This document shows, piece after piece, positions 13,722 to 20,617 of a stretch of 55,389 nt of DNA. Position 1 is the stretch's first letter; the number at the start of each line of letters is the position of its first letter. The position numbers and the translations under genes were made by a program. A model generated the notes under the pieces. It was given only the letters and a program-made list of their open reading frames with translations, was not told the origin of the DNA and did no database searches. Origin of the DNA: a virus; IMG/VR virus record IMGVR_UViG_3300046811_000055, positions 1 through 55,389 of that record. One strand, written 5' to 3'.

Positions 13722-14144
13722 ATGGGCAGGCATCACGCACGGCGGAACTACGGACACCCCGCTGTCCTCGGGGGAGCGGCTGTCCTCGTCGTCCTCGTCA
13801 GCGGGGTGTCCGGTTACACCTACGTGACTCCCGATCCCCCGGCGGTACGCTCGGAGCGTCCGGCCCTGCTGATTCCAGCGGCAGCGGCCGGACAGTTCAG
13901 CACCAGCGCGGCAGAGGCGGCTCGGCCAGCAGCGGTGCGGACTAAGAGGCCCCGTCCGGCCGGATCGCCCTCCGCCCCCGGACGGGGCCTCACCCCGTCC
14001 CGGACGTCGAAGCCCTCCGCCCGACCCGTGCCGAAGCCCTCGCTCGTGCACGCCGCGGTGGTCGCCTCGCCGACGCCAGCGCCTCACCCTTCCCCGAGTG
14101 CGGTACCGAGCTCTCCCGCGTGCGAGTGGAGGTGGCACCAGTGA
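13722..14144 (+). CDS. Membrane-anchored Pro/Ala-rich exported protein, 140 aa
   Basis: A short basic N-terminus is followed by one hydrophobic segment (about residues 14-33, signal anchor) and then about 100 residues rich in Pro, Ala, Ser and Arg, ending in CEWRWHQ. The topology suggests an extracytoplasmic extended tail. It is the first gene of the rightward operon and overlaps the translocase by GTGA. Function unknown; a cell-wall or channel-associated partner of the translocase is an inference. Confidence 0.7.
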   Translation: MGRHHARRNYGHPAVLGGAAVLVVLVSGVSGYTYVTPDPPAVRSERPALLIPAAAAGQFSTSAAEAARPAAVRTKRPRPAGSPSAPGRGLTPSRTSKPSARPVPKPSLVHAAVVASPTPAPHPSPSAVPSSPACEWRWHQ

Positions 14145-16327
14145 GCCGCAGGAAAGACAGCAAGCACAGCGAGACCAAGACGCCGGCCGCGCACAACCAC
14201 CCGCGCCACAAGATCCATGCCTACTGGCCCCCGTGGCTCGCGGGTCCGCTCGCAGTCGGTCTCGGCGACCTCGGTCACTGGCTCTGGGGCCGGACCCTCC
14301 CGGCGGCGGCCATCGTCCCGCTCGTCCTTGTCCTGTCCACGGTCGGGCTGTCCGCGCTGACCCATCGGTACGCCAGTCCCCGGAACAATGTCCAGCAGTG
14401 GCATGCTGTCCTGTCCGTCGCTGTCCTCGGACTGTCCCTGTCCGCTGTCCAGATGTTCGGGACAGGATGGCCCCCGAACGCACTCGGACAGTCCGTCCTG
14501 TTCCTGTCCGCTGTCCTCGCGCTGTCCTGGAACATCCGCCGGTTCGAGGTTGTCCGCGGCGGAGGACAGGACGAGCACGGACAGAGCAGCGCCGAAGAGG
14601 ACTGGCACGGGCTGAAGAAGCCCCGATCGATGAAGGTCGTTTCGACCGACGACAAGCAGACCACCACCAAGGTCAAGCTCGCTGCGGGCCAGACCGCCGA
14701 AGAGGTGGAGAAGATCCTTCGCTCGATGGGCAGCGATCTTGGCACCGTGACCAACGGCGTCCGCGTGGTCGACGGCGAGCGTGAGGGCGACGTCGAGATC
14801 ACCGCGATCTGGGAGCAGCCGCTCACCGAGGCGACCGGGTGGGAAGGCCCGAGCCACATCGGGGGCAGCATCGCCGATCCGATCTCGCTCGGCATGAACG
14901 AGCAGAGTGCCGACGTGATCCTCCGCATGGCCGGGGACTACAGCACGGGCATCGCCCCCGGCCACGTCGCCGTGGTCGGGATGCCCCGCACCGGCAAGGG
15001 GATCTGCCTGCTCGTCATCTGGGCCAACCTGCGCGCTCGCCGTGACGTCTACCCCGTGATCAACGATGCGGCCAAGGGCGAGCAGATGCTGATGTTCCTC
15101 CGCCCCGGAATGCCCAGGGAAAAGGCGTGGATCGACACCACCGTGACGGGCGCGAAGACGCAGGCCACGGCGGTCATGAACGCCATCGACAAGCGCAACA
15201 AGGCCCTCGGTGAGGGTGGCTATTCGAGCTGGACGCCCGAGGCCTTCAGCAAGGGCGTCATGTGGAAGGGCCAGCGCATCCACATGCCCGCCCTCGTCTT
15301 CCACGTAGAGGAGTTCGCACCCATCGGCATCGCCAGCCCCGGTCTCTTCACCAAGATCGCCGAGCAGGGCCTGTCCGCGGGGATCTTCCTCATCACGTCC
15401 TTGCAGCGTGCGAGCCATGACCGCTTCCCGACCAGCCTGCGCAGCGTGATCGGTAACGGCATCTGCTACGGCGCGTTCAGCGACGTAGACGTCAGCTTTG
15501 CCCTCCCCGATGACGCCGTTGCCGGTGGCGCCAGTCCCGCCAAGTGGGGGCAGAAGTTCCCCGGCAGGGCCATGGCCAGCTTGAACGGTCAGCCTGACGG
15601 CATGGACCGCATCCCGTTCAAGACGCACTACGCCTCAAGTCAGGACGAGTTTGAGACCTACATGAAGGAGATGATGGCCTACCTCCAGCCCCTGGCTCCC
15701 GAGCTCGACCCGTGCACCGCCGAAGCGTTCGGCCAGCCCTACCAGGACTACCTCGCCGGCGAACTGATAGGGCCGGACCCGAAGGCATCACCGAAACGCC
15801 CCGGCCGGAACCCGGTTCGGCCTGACGAGGATGACGAGAGAAGCAGCATCGAAGAGGAGGAGGACGACATACCTGATGACGACGACGACCCGAACGAGGC
15901 TCACTACGTGAAGCGACCCCACCCCGAGGACTGCGACCCCACTGGTATCGACCCGCGCGCCCCGTTGCCCGAATGGGAGGGCCCGGAGATCGACCTTGCC
16001 CCCCCGGCCACTCCCGGCAAGCAGCGCCGAGACCTCAGTCCGCAGGAAAAGCGCGAGCTCTTCCGCGAGATCCTCCAGCGCCTCGCCGACGAGAAGGTCA
16101 CCGAGGTCCGCACGGGCAAGCTGATGGACATCTGGTACGAGGAACTCGGCCAGCCCAAGGCGCGCCAGGAGCCCACCGTCGCCCGCCTGATCAACGACGC
16201 TGCGGCTGAGGATCTGGAGGACGGCAAGCCCAACGACCTGCTCGGCACGCTCGACCGAGGCCCCCGTGGCCTTTACTACATCAAGCTCACCCGACGCGTG
16301 GCCGCCATGAACGGCAACCACTCGTGA
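14141..16327 (+). CDS. FtsK/TraB-type DNA translocase
   Basis: The 728-aa protein starts at a GTG with GGAGG upstream. It has about four N-terminal membrane helices (within residues 30-132), a P-loop GMPRTGKG (about 280-287), a Walker B-like strand ALVFHVEEFAP (about 384-394), an acidic linker (about 565-590) and a C-terminal winged-helix-like domain (about 625-728). This order matches hexameric membrane DNA pumps: FtsK/SpoIIIE and the TraB-type proteins of Streptomyces conjugative plasmids. It has no role in ordinary phage packaging, so conjugative or intra-host DNA transfer, or segregation, is likely. Its 5' part is packed with CTGTCC hexamers. Confidence 0.85.
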   Translation: MSRRKDSKHSETKTPAAHNHPRHKIHAYWPPWLAGPLAVGLGDLGHWLWGRTLPAAAIVPLVLVLSTVGLSALTHRYASPRNNVQQWHAVLSVAVLGLSLSAVQMFGTGWPPNALGQSVLFLSAVLALSWNIRRFEVVRGGGQDEHGQSSAEEDWHGLKKPRSMKVVSTDDKQTTTKVKLAAGQTAEEVEKILRSMGSDLGTVTNGVRVVDGEREGDVEITAIWEQPLTEATGWEGPSHIGGSIADPISLGMNEQSADVILRMAGDYSTGIAPGHVAVVGMPRTGKGICLLVIWANLRARRDVYPVINDAAKGEQMLMFLRPGMPREKAWIDTTVTGAKTQATAVMNAIDKRNKALGEGGYSSWTPEAFSKGVMWKGQRIHMPALVFHVEEFAPIGIASPGLFTKIAEQGLSAGIFLITSLQRASHDRFPTSLRSVIGNGICYGAFSDVDVSFALPDDAVAGGASPAKWGQKFPGRAMASLNGQPDGMDRIPFKTHYASSQDEFETYMKEMMAYLQPLAPELDPCTAEAFGQPYQDYLAGELIGPDPKASPKRPGRNPVRPDEDDERSSIEEEEDDIPDDDDDPNEAHYVKRPHPEDCDPTGIDPRAPLPEWEGPEIDLAPPATPGKQRRDLSPQEKRELFREILQRLADEKVTEVRTGKLMDIWYEELGQPKARQEPTVARLINDAAAEDLEDGKPNDLLGTLDRGPRGLYYIKLTRRVAAMNGNHS

Positions 16328-16521
16328 CCAAGCGCGAGGCGGCCATCGTCATGGCCTATACGGGCGTTGCTCTCGGAGACTTTCAGACCTTCCACGAGTA
16401 CGCCGAAGAGGTGCTCGGCCGTCCGGTCTGGACGCATCAATTCGGCGATCAGGCCGTGGCCGACGAACTGAGGGCGGCTAGTCGGGCGGACTTCCTCGCC
16501 CTTCAGGTTCACAATGCGTAA
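16324..16521 (+). CDS. Hypothetical protein, 65 aa
   Basis: A small protein beginning MTKREAAIVMAYTGVALGDF with an acidic, helical character. This type occurs as a stand-alone small gene in many actinophages, but I know no function. GTG/ATG overlap with the translocase stop (ATG at 16324 within GTGACC context) indicates coupling. Confidence 0.65.
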   Translation: MTKREAAIVMAYTGVALGDFQTFHEYAEEVLGRPVWTHQFGDQAVADELRAASRADFLALQVHNA

Positions 16522-16527
16522 CCGCTT

Positions 16528-16621
16528 GCCCAGCTGGGCGCCCACAGTGCCCGTGCCTTCCTCCCTTAGGGGATTTCCCGTTGCCCAACAGTGGGCAACG
16601 GCCTGTATGCCCAAATGGGCA
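16528..16621. promoter_or_regulatory. Three TGCCCA/TGGGCA palindromes
   Basis: The 122-nt gap contains GCCCAGCTGGGC (16528-16539), CGTTGCCCA-ACAG-TGGGCAACG (16579-16600) and TGCCCA-AA-TGGGCA (16608-16621). All share the half-site (T)TGCCCA but with spacers of 0, 4 and 2 nt. They can be protein-binding sites or RNA hairpins. The half-site resembles that of the 13.6-kb operators (TTGCCAAA), so one regulator may see both. A GAGGAG ribosome site for the next gene follows. Confidence 0.65.
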
Positions 16622-16643
16622 ACACGAGGAGTAACGAACTGAC

Positions 16644-16976
16644 ATGGCCAACCCACTGCTCGACATCAACGAATTCCACCGGGGAAGCGCGTTCCGCGAC
16701 TACCTCGAACGCTCCCGGGCGCACACGCTGGCCGGCGAAACCGGCCTGCGCTCCGCCGCTGCCGAGATCCGCAACCTGATCCGGGCGAACGGCAACAACA
16801 TGAACCCGCAGACCTACCTGAACGCCCGCCGCATCTCCCGGCCCCTGCTGCACGCCGCCGACCTGCACAACGACGCCGCCCAGATGTTCGCCCTCTGCCT
16901 CGCCCTGCACCGCGGCGCCTTCCCGCCCGTGAGCGCCACCACCGGCCAGCGCCGATCCCACGACGGCAACGCCTAA
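16644..16976 (+). CDS. Hypothetical protein, 110 aa
   Basis: A helical, Arg/Asn/Leu-rich soluble protein without a recognised family. It opens a sub-operon behind the triple palindromes and ends in TAATG overlap with the next gene. Role in transfer is suggested only by position. Confidence 0.65.
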   Translation: MANPLLDINEFHRGSAFRDYLERSRAHTLAGETGLRSAAAEIRNLIRANGNNMNPQTYLNARRISRPLLHAADLHNDAAQMFALCLALHRGAFPPVSATTGQRRSHDGNA

Positions 16977-17254
16977 TGAACCGCGAGCTACGGCAGAAGG
17001 CCGTCGAGTCGGCCGCTGCCCGGTACGGAGCCGAGCACTACCGCGGCATCCTGTTCTGGGTCTCGTTCGGGAAGTGGTGGCCGGTTGGCGTGGTGGCCGC
17101 CCTGATCCTGGGGATCTACTGGCTCACCCGGAACGTCTCACCGGGTGGCGCCGCGGCCGGTGGCTTCGGGGTAGCCGCGGTCGCCCTCGCCCTGCTCGTC
17201 ATCTGGCTGATCATCCGGCGCCTTCGTAGCCCCTACCGCCGCCGGAGGTTCTGA
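16976..17254 (+). CDS. Two-helix membrane protein, 92 aa
   Basis: Two hydrophobic helices (about residues 34-50 and 60-80) follow a basic helical N-terminus, and the C-terminus is highly basic (RRLRSPYRRRRF). Coupled to both neighbours. Small membrane proteins beside a TraB-type gene are reminiscent of Spd spread proteins of Streptomyces plasmids, but there is no sequence signature to prove this. Confidence 0.65.
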   Translation: MNRELRQKAVESAAARYGAEHYRGILFWVSFGKWWPVGVVAALILGIYWLTRNVSPGGAAAGGFGVAAVALALLVIWLIIRRLRSPYRRRRF

Positions 17255-17568
17255 TGCTGAGGTGGCTCCGACGACTCGCTTCTGGCGGCGAGGTGCGCCC
17301 GCAGGGTCCGGGGGATTCGATTCCGGTCACCCTGCACAAGGCCGCCGTGCACGCCATCGTCTCGGTCGAACGCCAGGTCATGGCCGTGCCCGAGGTAGAC
17401 GGCTCCCGAATGACGGCCGAGTGGCACGGTGGTCCGTACCTCATGAAGAACGTCGAGCGCGAGGTCAGCGTCATCATGTGCCTGTGCGGAGAGGACGGAT
17501 GGGCCTACCGGGACGAGGACGTCCCGACTGTCTTCGCCGTCCACCTCCGTGAGGTGACCTTCCCGTGA
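17254..17568 (+). CDS. Hypothetical protein, 104 aa
   Basis: A beta-rich small protein with a basic first segment (MLRWLRRLASGGEVRP). No family recognised. Its stop overlaps the next start by 4 nt. Confidence 0.6.
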   Translation: MLRWLRRLASGGEVRPQGPGDSIPVTLHKAAVHAIVSVERQVMAVPEVDGSRMTAEWHGGPYLMKNVEREVSVIMCLCGEDGWAYRDEDVPTVFAVHLREVTFP

Positions 17569-18053
17569 CCCGTATCGGGCATCGGCTGCTCGGGGGATGC
17601 TGTGGGCTCGCCCTCGCCACGGTGGCTAGCCTTCCGGCCTTTGAGGCGGTCGCTGTAGCCATCATCGCCGCCGTGGTGGCCCCGTGGCCCGACGTCGACC
17701 AACGGCGCTGGTGGCGGGACTGGTTCGGCGAGATCAAGGCCCTACGGCATCGGCGGCTCACGCACTGGTGGGGAGTGCCGACCGCGCTCCTGCCGCTGTT
17801 CTTCCTGCTGCACGGCCCGCTCGCGTGGCTGCTCGGAGCGGCACTCACGGGCTGGTATTCGCACCTCGCCGGCGACTGGGTATTCGGCAAGCGCGGGCCA
17901 GCAGTAACAGGCTGGCGTGGCCCCGGCATCCCGCTCGCTCCCTGGTGGGGCTACCACGGCCTGGGCCTGAAGTGCGGCGGCAAGGCGGAGAGATACGGCG
18001 CGTGGCCCATTCTGGCCGGCGCGCTGGCAGTGCAGGTCTGGTTCATGGCATGA
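17565..18053 (+). CDS. DUF457/YdjM-like membrane metal-dependent hydrolase
   Basis: The 162-aa membrane protein has three to four helices and conserved polar sites DVDQRRWW, HRRLTHWWG and SHLAGDW, the Asp/His pattern of the DUF457 (YdjM/YbcI) family of putative membrane metal-dependent hydrolases. The substrate of this family is unknown. In the transfer-like operon it could act on membrane or cell wall material. Start GTG at 17565 (GTGA). Confidence 0.7.
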   Translation: MTRIGHRLLGGCCGLALATVASLPAFEAVAVAIIAAVVAPWPDVDQRRWWRDWFGEIKALRHRRLTHWWGVPTALLPLFFLLHGPLAWLLGAALTGWYSHLAGDWVFGKRGPAVTGWRGPGIPLAPWWGYHGLGLKCGGKAERYGAWPILAGALAVQVWFMA

Positions 18054-18181
18054 GCTACATCCGGTGGGCACTCGCTCGACTCGGATACGCCGTTCGCCCC
18101 TACGACATGCTTGCTGACCAGCGACGATGGTTCTGGCAGCCTCGACAGCACTGCGGATTCCCGATCCGGAAAAGGAAGTAA
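18050..18181 (+). CDS. Hypothetical small basic protein, 43 aa
   Basis: A basic, Trp/Arg-rich peptide (MSYIRWALARLGY..., ending FPIRKRK). ATG at 18050 forms ATGA with the previous stop. Two nucleotides separate it from the HTH gene. Function unknown. Confidence 0.55.
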   Translation: MSYIRWALARLGYAVRPYDMLADQRRWFWQPRQHCGFPIRKRK

Positions 18182-18183
18182 CC

Positions 18184-18411
18184 GTGACGACGTCGGATGC
18201 ACCGGCAAGGCTCAGCCGCCCGGACGCCGCAAGATACTTGGGCCTGTCGATCGGCACCCTGCGCAACTATCACCAGCAGGGGAAACTCAGCCCAGAAGTG
18301 GACGAGCGTGGCCAGTGGTGGTATCCCCTGGCCACGCTCGATGAGTTCGTCTCGGTCAATCAGTTGCTGTGCTCCCGGGGGATTCGTCCCGCTCGGTCAG
18401 AGAGCTCATGA
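18184..18411 (+). CDS. Excisionase/MerR-like helix-turn-helix protein, 75 aa
   Basis: The pattern LSRPDAARYLGLSIGTLRNY followed by a Gly-containing wing is the HTH_17/excisionase fold. GTG at 18184 has AAGGAAG 6 nt upstream. It may be a plasmid-type regulator or Xis. No integrase accompanies it, so autoregulation of the transfer-like operon is more likely. The 3' end overlaps the convergent 100-aa gene by 56 nt. Confidence 0.75.
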   Translation: MTTSDAPARLSRPDAARYLGLSIGTLRNYHQQGKLSPEVDERGQWWYPLATLDEFVSVNQLLCSRGIRPARSESS

Positions 18412-18658
18412 CCGGATACAGGTCAGGCATGCTCAGGCAGGCGTCGATCACCTCGCTCACGATGGCGAGATCCTTCGGGATTTTGCCGCCCGCGCGGCCG
18501 AAGTTGGCGCCCCGTACGTACGCCATGACGGCAGCCTCCATGACCAGCCGCGCCTCTTGCTGCGTCATGGCGTGGATGGTGGCGTTCATCCGGTCGACCC
18601 GGATCTGCTCGCGCTCGGCGAGGTACGCCACGATGCTCGGGGGAAGGGCTTCGGTCAT
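18356..18658 (-). CDS. Hypothetical protein, 100 aa
   Basis: A mostly helical soluble protein with no recognised family. The ATG at 18658 overlaps the DUF2637 gene stop (ATGA), so it is the last gene of the leftward unit starting at the leaderless micro-gene. It converges with the HTH gene. Confidence 0.6.
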   Translation of the reverse strand: MTEALPPSIVAYLAEREQIRVDRMNATIHAMTQQEARLVMEAAVMAYVRGANFGRAGGKIPKDLAIVSEVIDACLSMPDLYPVMSSLTERDESPGSTATD

Positions 18659-19356
18659 GATCGCGCCGCCTTCAGTTCTCGGGTCAGGTCCGCAGCGGCC
18701 TGAGTGCTGATCCTGTAGCCCTGCTCCTTCAGCTTCTCCACCAGCGACGCCCGGTTGAGTTTGTCCCCGAGTTCCTCAGCGATCTCGCGGGCAGCGGACA
18801 ACCGGGCGTCGCTGTCCTGTGCGGGGACAGGCTTGCGGACAGGCATCGGGCGGACAAAGCCGTTTGTCCTCGGGTTGTCCTCGGGGACAACGGACGGGAC
18901 GGGCTTGTCCTCCGGCATGATCGCCGGACCGACCTGAATCGTCTTGCGGACAGGCTTGGGGACAGCGACCGGAGCGGGCTTGTCCTCTGTCCGCGCCGGA
19001 CGGGACAGGACGAAGGTCGCCACGATCATCGCTCCGTCGATCGCGAGCGGGTAGAGGACAGCGGACACGTCCGACTCCCCGTAGCTCTTGGCCAGAGTCG
19101 AGATGTGGTCATAGGAGATCGCGAAGCAGAGGAACGCCACGACGCCCGTCGTCACCCGGATCCACCAGCGCCCGTCCTGGGCGGCCACGTGGAATGCGAT
19201 GAACAGGAGGACGGGAACGACCGCACTGAGGGCCTTGGCTCCCGGGTTCTGGTGCGCGTGCGCGTAGTTGGCAGCAACCGTGGCCAACGTGCCAGCGCCG
19301 AGGAGCAGGTACGCCATGCCTCGCCCGCTGAAGAGCTTGCCCAGTTTCGCCCTCAT
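18655..19356 (-). CDS. DUF2637 (plasmid spread-type) membrane protein
   Basis: The 233-aa product has four membrane helices in its first 120 residues, ending with SYDHISTLAKSYG and LYPLAIDGAMI, the DUF2637 signature found in Streptomyces plasmid and integrative-element proteins (Spd-type and relatives). The rest is a Pro/Lys-rich linker and a C-terminal winged-helix-like region (about 180-233). Presence beside a TraB-type gene strengthens the plasmid-transfer reading. The linker DNA is rich in GGACAG hexamers. Confidence 0.8.
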   Translation of the reverse strand: MRAKLGKLFSGRGMAYLLLGAGTLATVAANYAHAHQNPGAKALSAVVPVLLFIAFHVAAQDGRWWIRVTTGVVAFLCFAISYDHISTLAKSYGESDVSAVLYPLAIDGAMIVATFVLSRPARTEDKPAPVAVPKPVRKTIQVGPAIMPEDKPVPSVVPEDNPRTNGFVRPMPVRKPVPAQDSDARLSAAREIAEELGDKLNRASLVEKLKEQGYRISTQAAADLTRELKAARS

Positions 19357-19637
19357 GACTCACGCCCGTAGTCGTCACAGATACTCGCGTGCCCGTTAAC
19401 CCCACCGCAGAGCGGGCATGCGGGGGAGCCGAGATGGTTGGCCCCGTTCGGGTCCTCGCCGCACTCAACGCATCGGGTCGGGTCCGAAACGCGCACCTTC
19501 GCTCGGTGCACTCCCGGAGCGATCACCGTGTACCCCAGCTCCCGCAGAGCCGCCGCATACTCGTCCGCCTTGCGCTCAAGGAACTTCATGCGTCGAACCT
19601 GGTTCGCCTTGGCCGTCCGCTCCTGCGGCGTGGTCAT
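19353..19637 (-). CDS. Zinc-ribbon protein, 94 aa
   Basis: A basic coiled helix (residues 1-30) is followed by four CxxC/CxxH-type elements: CVECGEDP, CPLCGG and nearby His residues, a typical zinc ribbon. ATG at 19637 is in ATGA overlap with the 42-aa gene. Function unknown. Confidence 0.65.
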   Translation of the reverse strand: MTTPQERTAKANQVRRMKFLERKADEYAAALRELGYTVIAPGVHRAKVRVSDPTRCVECGEDPNGANHLGSPACPLCGGVNGHASICDDYGRES

Positions 19638-19762
19638 CGCTCGATCGCCCGGTAGAGGTTACGGATGGCGTAGCCAGCCATGTAGAGGAGCGTCACGAGC
19701 GCCTCGAACAGCCGGATGAGCCAACGGTTAATTGCGCTGTGAATGTTCCGCATCGTCTCCAT
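19634..19762 (-). CDS. Micro-protein, 42 aa, probably leaderless
   Basis: An amphipathic to hydrophobic helix (about residues 15-32) with Arg at both ends; probably membrane-associated. Its ATG lies only 7 nt after the TACAAT -10 box, so transcription would begin at or next to the start codon and no ribosome site is present. It heads the unit with the zinc-ribbon and DUF2637 genes. Function unknown. Confidence 0.6.
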   Translation of the reverse strand: METMRNIHSAINRWLIRLFEALVTLLYMAGYAIRNLYRAIER

Positions 19763-19769
19763 GCCAAGA

Positions 19770-19811
19770 ATTGTACCCCACGTCAACGTCCAACGTCAAC
19801 GTCAACGTCAC
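19770..19811 (-). promoter_or_regulatory. Strong promoter with TTGACG hexamer repeats
   Basis: On the minus strand TTGACG (19794-19799) is 18 nt from TACAAT (19770-19775), close to the consensus for a primary sigma factor. TTGACG is repeated in near-tandem (further copies at 19781-19786 and 19800-19805, plus two variants), giving several -35 boxes or an activator/repressor array. Confidence 0.75.
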
Positions 19812-19825
19812 TGGACGGAGACAGC

Positions 19826-19859
19826 AAAACGCCCCTCCCGGGGGCGTTCGGGAGGGGCG
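19826..19859 (-). terminator. Rho-independent terminator of the late operon
   Basis: In the leftward transcript an 11-bp perfect stem (CGCCCCTCCCG / CGGGAGGGGCG) with an 8-nt loop is followed by TTTT. It lies after the lysis genes and upstream of the leaderless promoter, so it should end late transcription and insulate the plasmid-like region. Confidence 0.9.
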
Positions 19860-19875
19860 AGTGCTGGACAGCAAG

Positions 19876-19960
19876 GCGGGTCAGATTTGAACTGACGGGC
19901 GGACACGGGCTCGTGGCGTCAGGGGTCTGACGCTAGGAGATCGACTCGACCACCAACCGC
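19876..19960 (-). tRNA. tRNA-like element 5
   Basis: A canonical T-arm (GTCAG-TTCAAAT-CTGAC) is present. The anticodon-position hairpin is a 7-bp stem with a 4-nt loop (GCGTCAG-ACCC-CTGACGC), and a variable hairpin CACG-AGCC-CGTG follows. Only a 4-bp acceptor (GCGG/CCGC) can be drawn. It lies between the holin-like gene and the terminator. It shares the tetraloop anticodon-arm oddity with the 10-kb elements. Confidence 0.4.
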
Positions 19961-20037
19961 GAATACTCATCTGGTCCTAGCATTGTCCAGATGTCCGGGC
20001 AGGCCGCTCCCGGCTACGCACCTTGCCGTGTGAAACC

Positions 20038-20403
20038 CTACGCCTTCTCGTAGACCGCCATGCGCGTCCGGCCGAGGTTGGGAACGACGACCACGCCGAA
20101 GGCTCCGAGGATGGCGACAATAACCATCCACCACTCGCCACGGTCCAGCCCGCCCGCGACGACGGCGGGAGTGAGCACGCCGGCCACGGCCAGCACGACG
20201 GCACTAATCTCCTTGGCAAACCGAGCCGCACCGTCCGCGAGGTTCGGGGTGACGAGCGTCTGCACCGCATTGGCCAACGCCACCGCGACTACGGTCCACT
20301 CCAGCACGCCGTGGATGCCACCCGAGGTGACGCCCGCGATGCCCGCACCGACGAACCCGGCGAACGCGACGATGGCCTTGAGGTGAGCCTTGATCCAGCT
20401 CAT
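20038..20403 (-). CDS. Holin-like membrane protein, 121 aa
   Basis: Three to four hydrophobic helices (about 9-25, 32-54, 64-85, 93-112) with a short basic N-terminus and C-terminus suggest a holin. It is the last protein gene of the lysis block, downstream of the GH25 lysozyme and before the terminator. ATG at 20403 is set in a 27-bp motif that is repeated 193 bp upstream around another start codon. Function inferred from topology and position. Confidence 0.65.
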   Translation of the reverse strand: MSWIKAHLKAIVAFAGFVGAGIAGVTSGGIHGVLEWTVVAVALANAVQTLVTPNLADGAARFAKEISAVVLAVAGVLTPAVVAGGLDRGEWWMVIVAILGAFGVVVVPNLGRTRMAVYEKA

Positions 20404-20531
20404 GACGTCCTGCTCTCTACTTGGTCGTACTCCGAATTCCAGTCGTGATCGTCGCGGTGCCCCTCGGGCATGCGGCATTGCTTCCCGTCGAACAGGTTCG
20501 TCCAGCATCGCCGTTCGACCGTCAGACCCAC
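20400..20531 (-). CDS. Small Cys/His protein, about 43 aa
   Basis: The core CWTNLFDGKQCRMPEGH followed by a further His is a small zinc motif (C-x8-C-x5-H-x3-H) common in actinophage mini-proteins. The start is uncertain: GTG at 20531 (chosen, 10-nt overlap with the 24-aa frame) or upstream ATGs up to 20591 (63 aa). The stop TGA overlaps the holin-like ATG. Confidence 0.5.
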   Translation of the reverse strand: MGLTVERRCWTNLFDGKQCRMPEGHRDDHDWNSEYDQVESRTS

Positions 20532-20596
20532 TCGCGCCGCAACCGATCCACCCATTCCCGTGCCCGCCGTTCGCGCCATGCTCGCCACCACCTCAT
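20522..20596 (-). CDS. Trp/Arg-rich micro-ORF, 24 aa
   Basis: The peptide has 5 Trp and 9 Arg in 24 residues (starts MRWWRAWRERR) with a net charge near +5 and amphipathic spacing, resembling cationic antimicrobial peptides. Its start codon context is a near copy of that of the holin-like gene. It lies within the lysis block. Whether it is translated or lytic is not known. Confidence 0.4.
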   Translation of the reverse strand: MRWWRAWRERRAREWVDRLRREWV

Positions 20597-20617
20597 GACG
20601 TCCCGCTCTCTACTCGG

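Noticed and set aside
16579-16600. Terminator after the translocase gene
   Set aside because: The hairpin is followed by GCC, not a T-run, and shares its half-site with two neighbouring palindromes, so operator sites are more likely.
18184-18411. Excisionase implying a nearby integrase and attP
   Set aside because: No tyrosine or serine integrase motifs were seen in any frame, so the HTH protein is described only as Xis-like.
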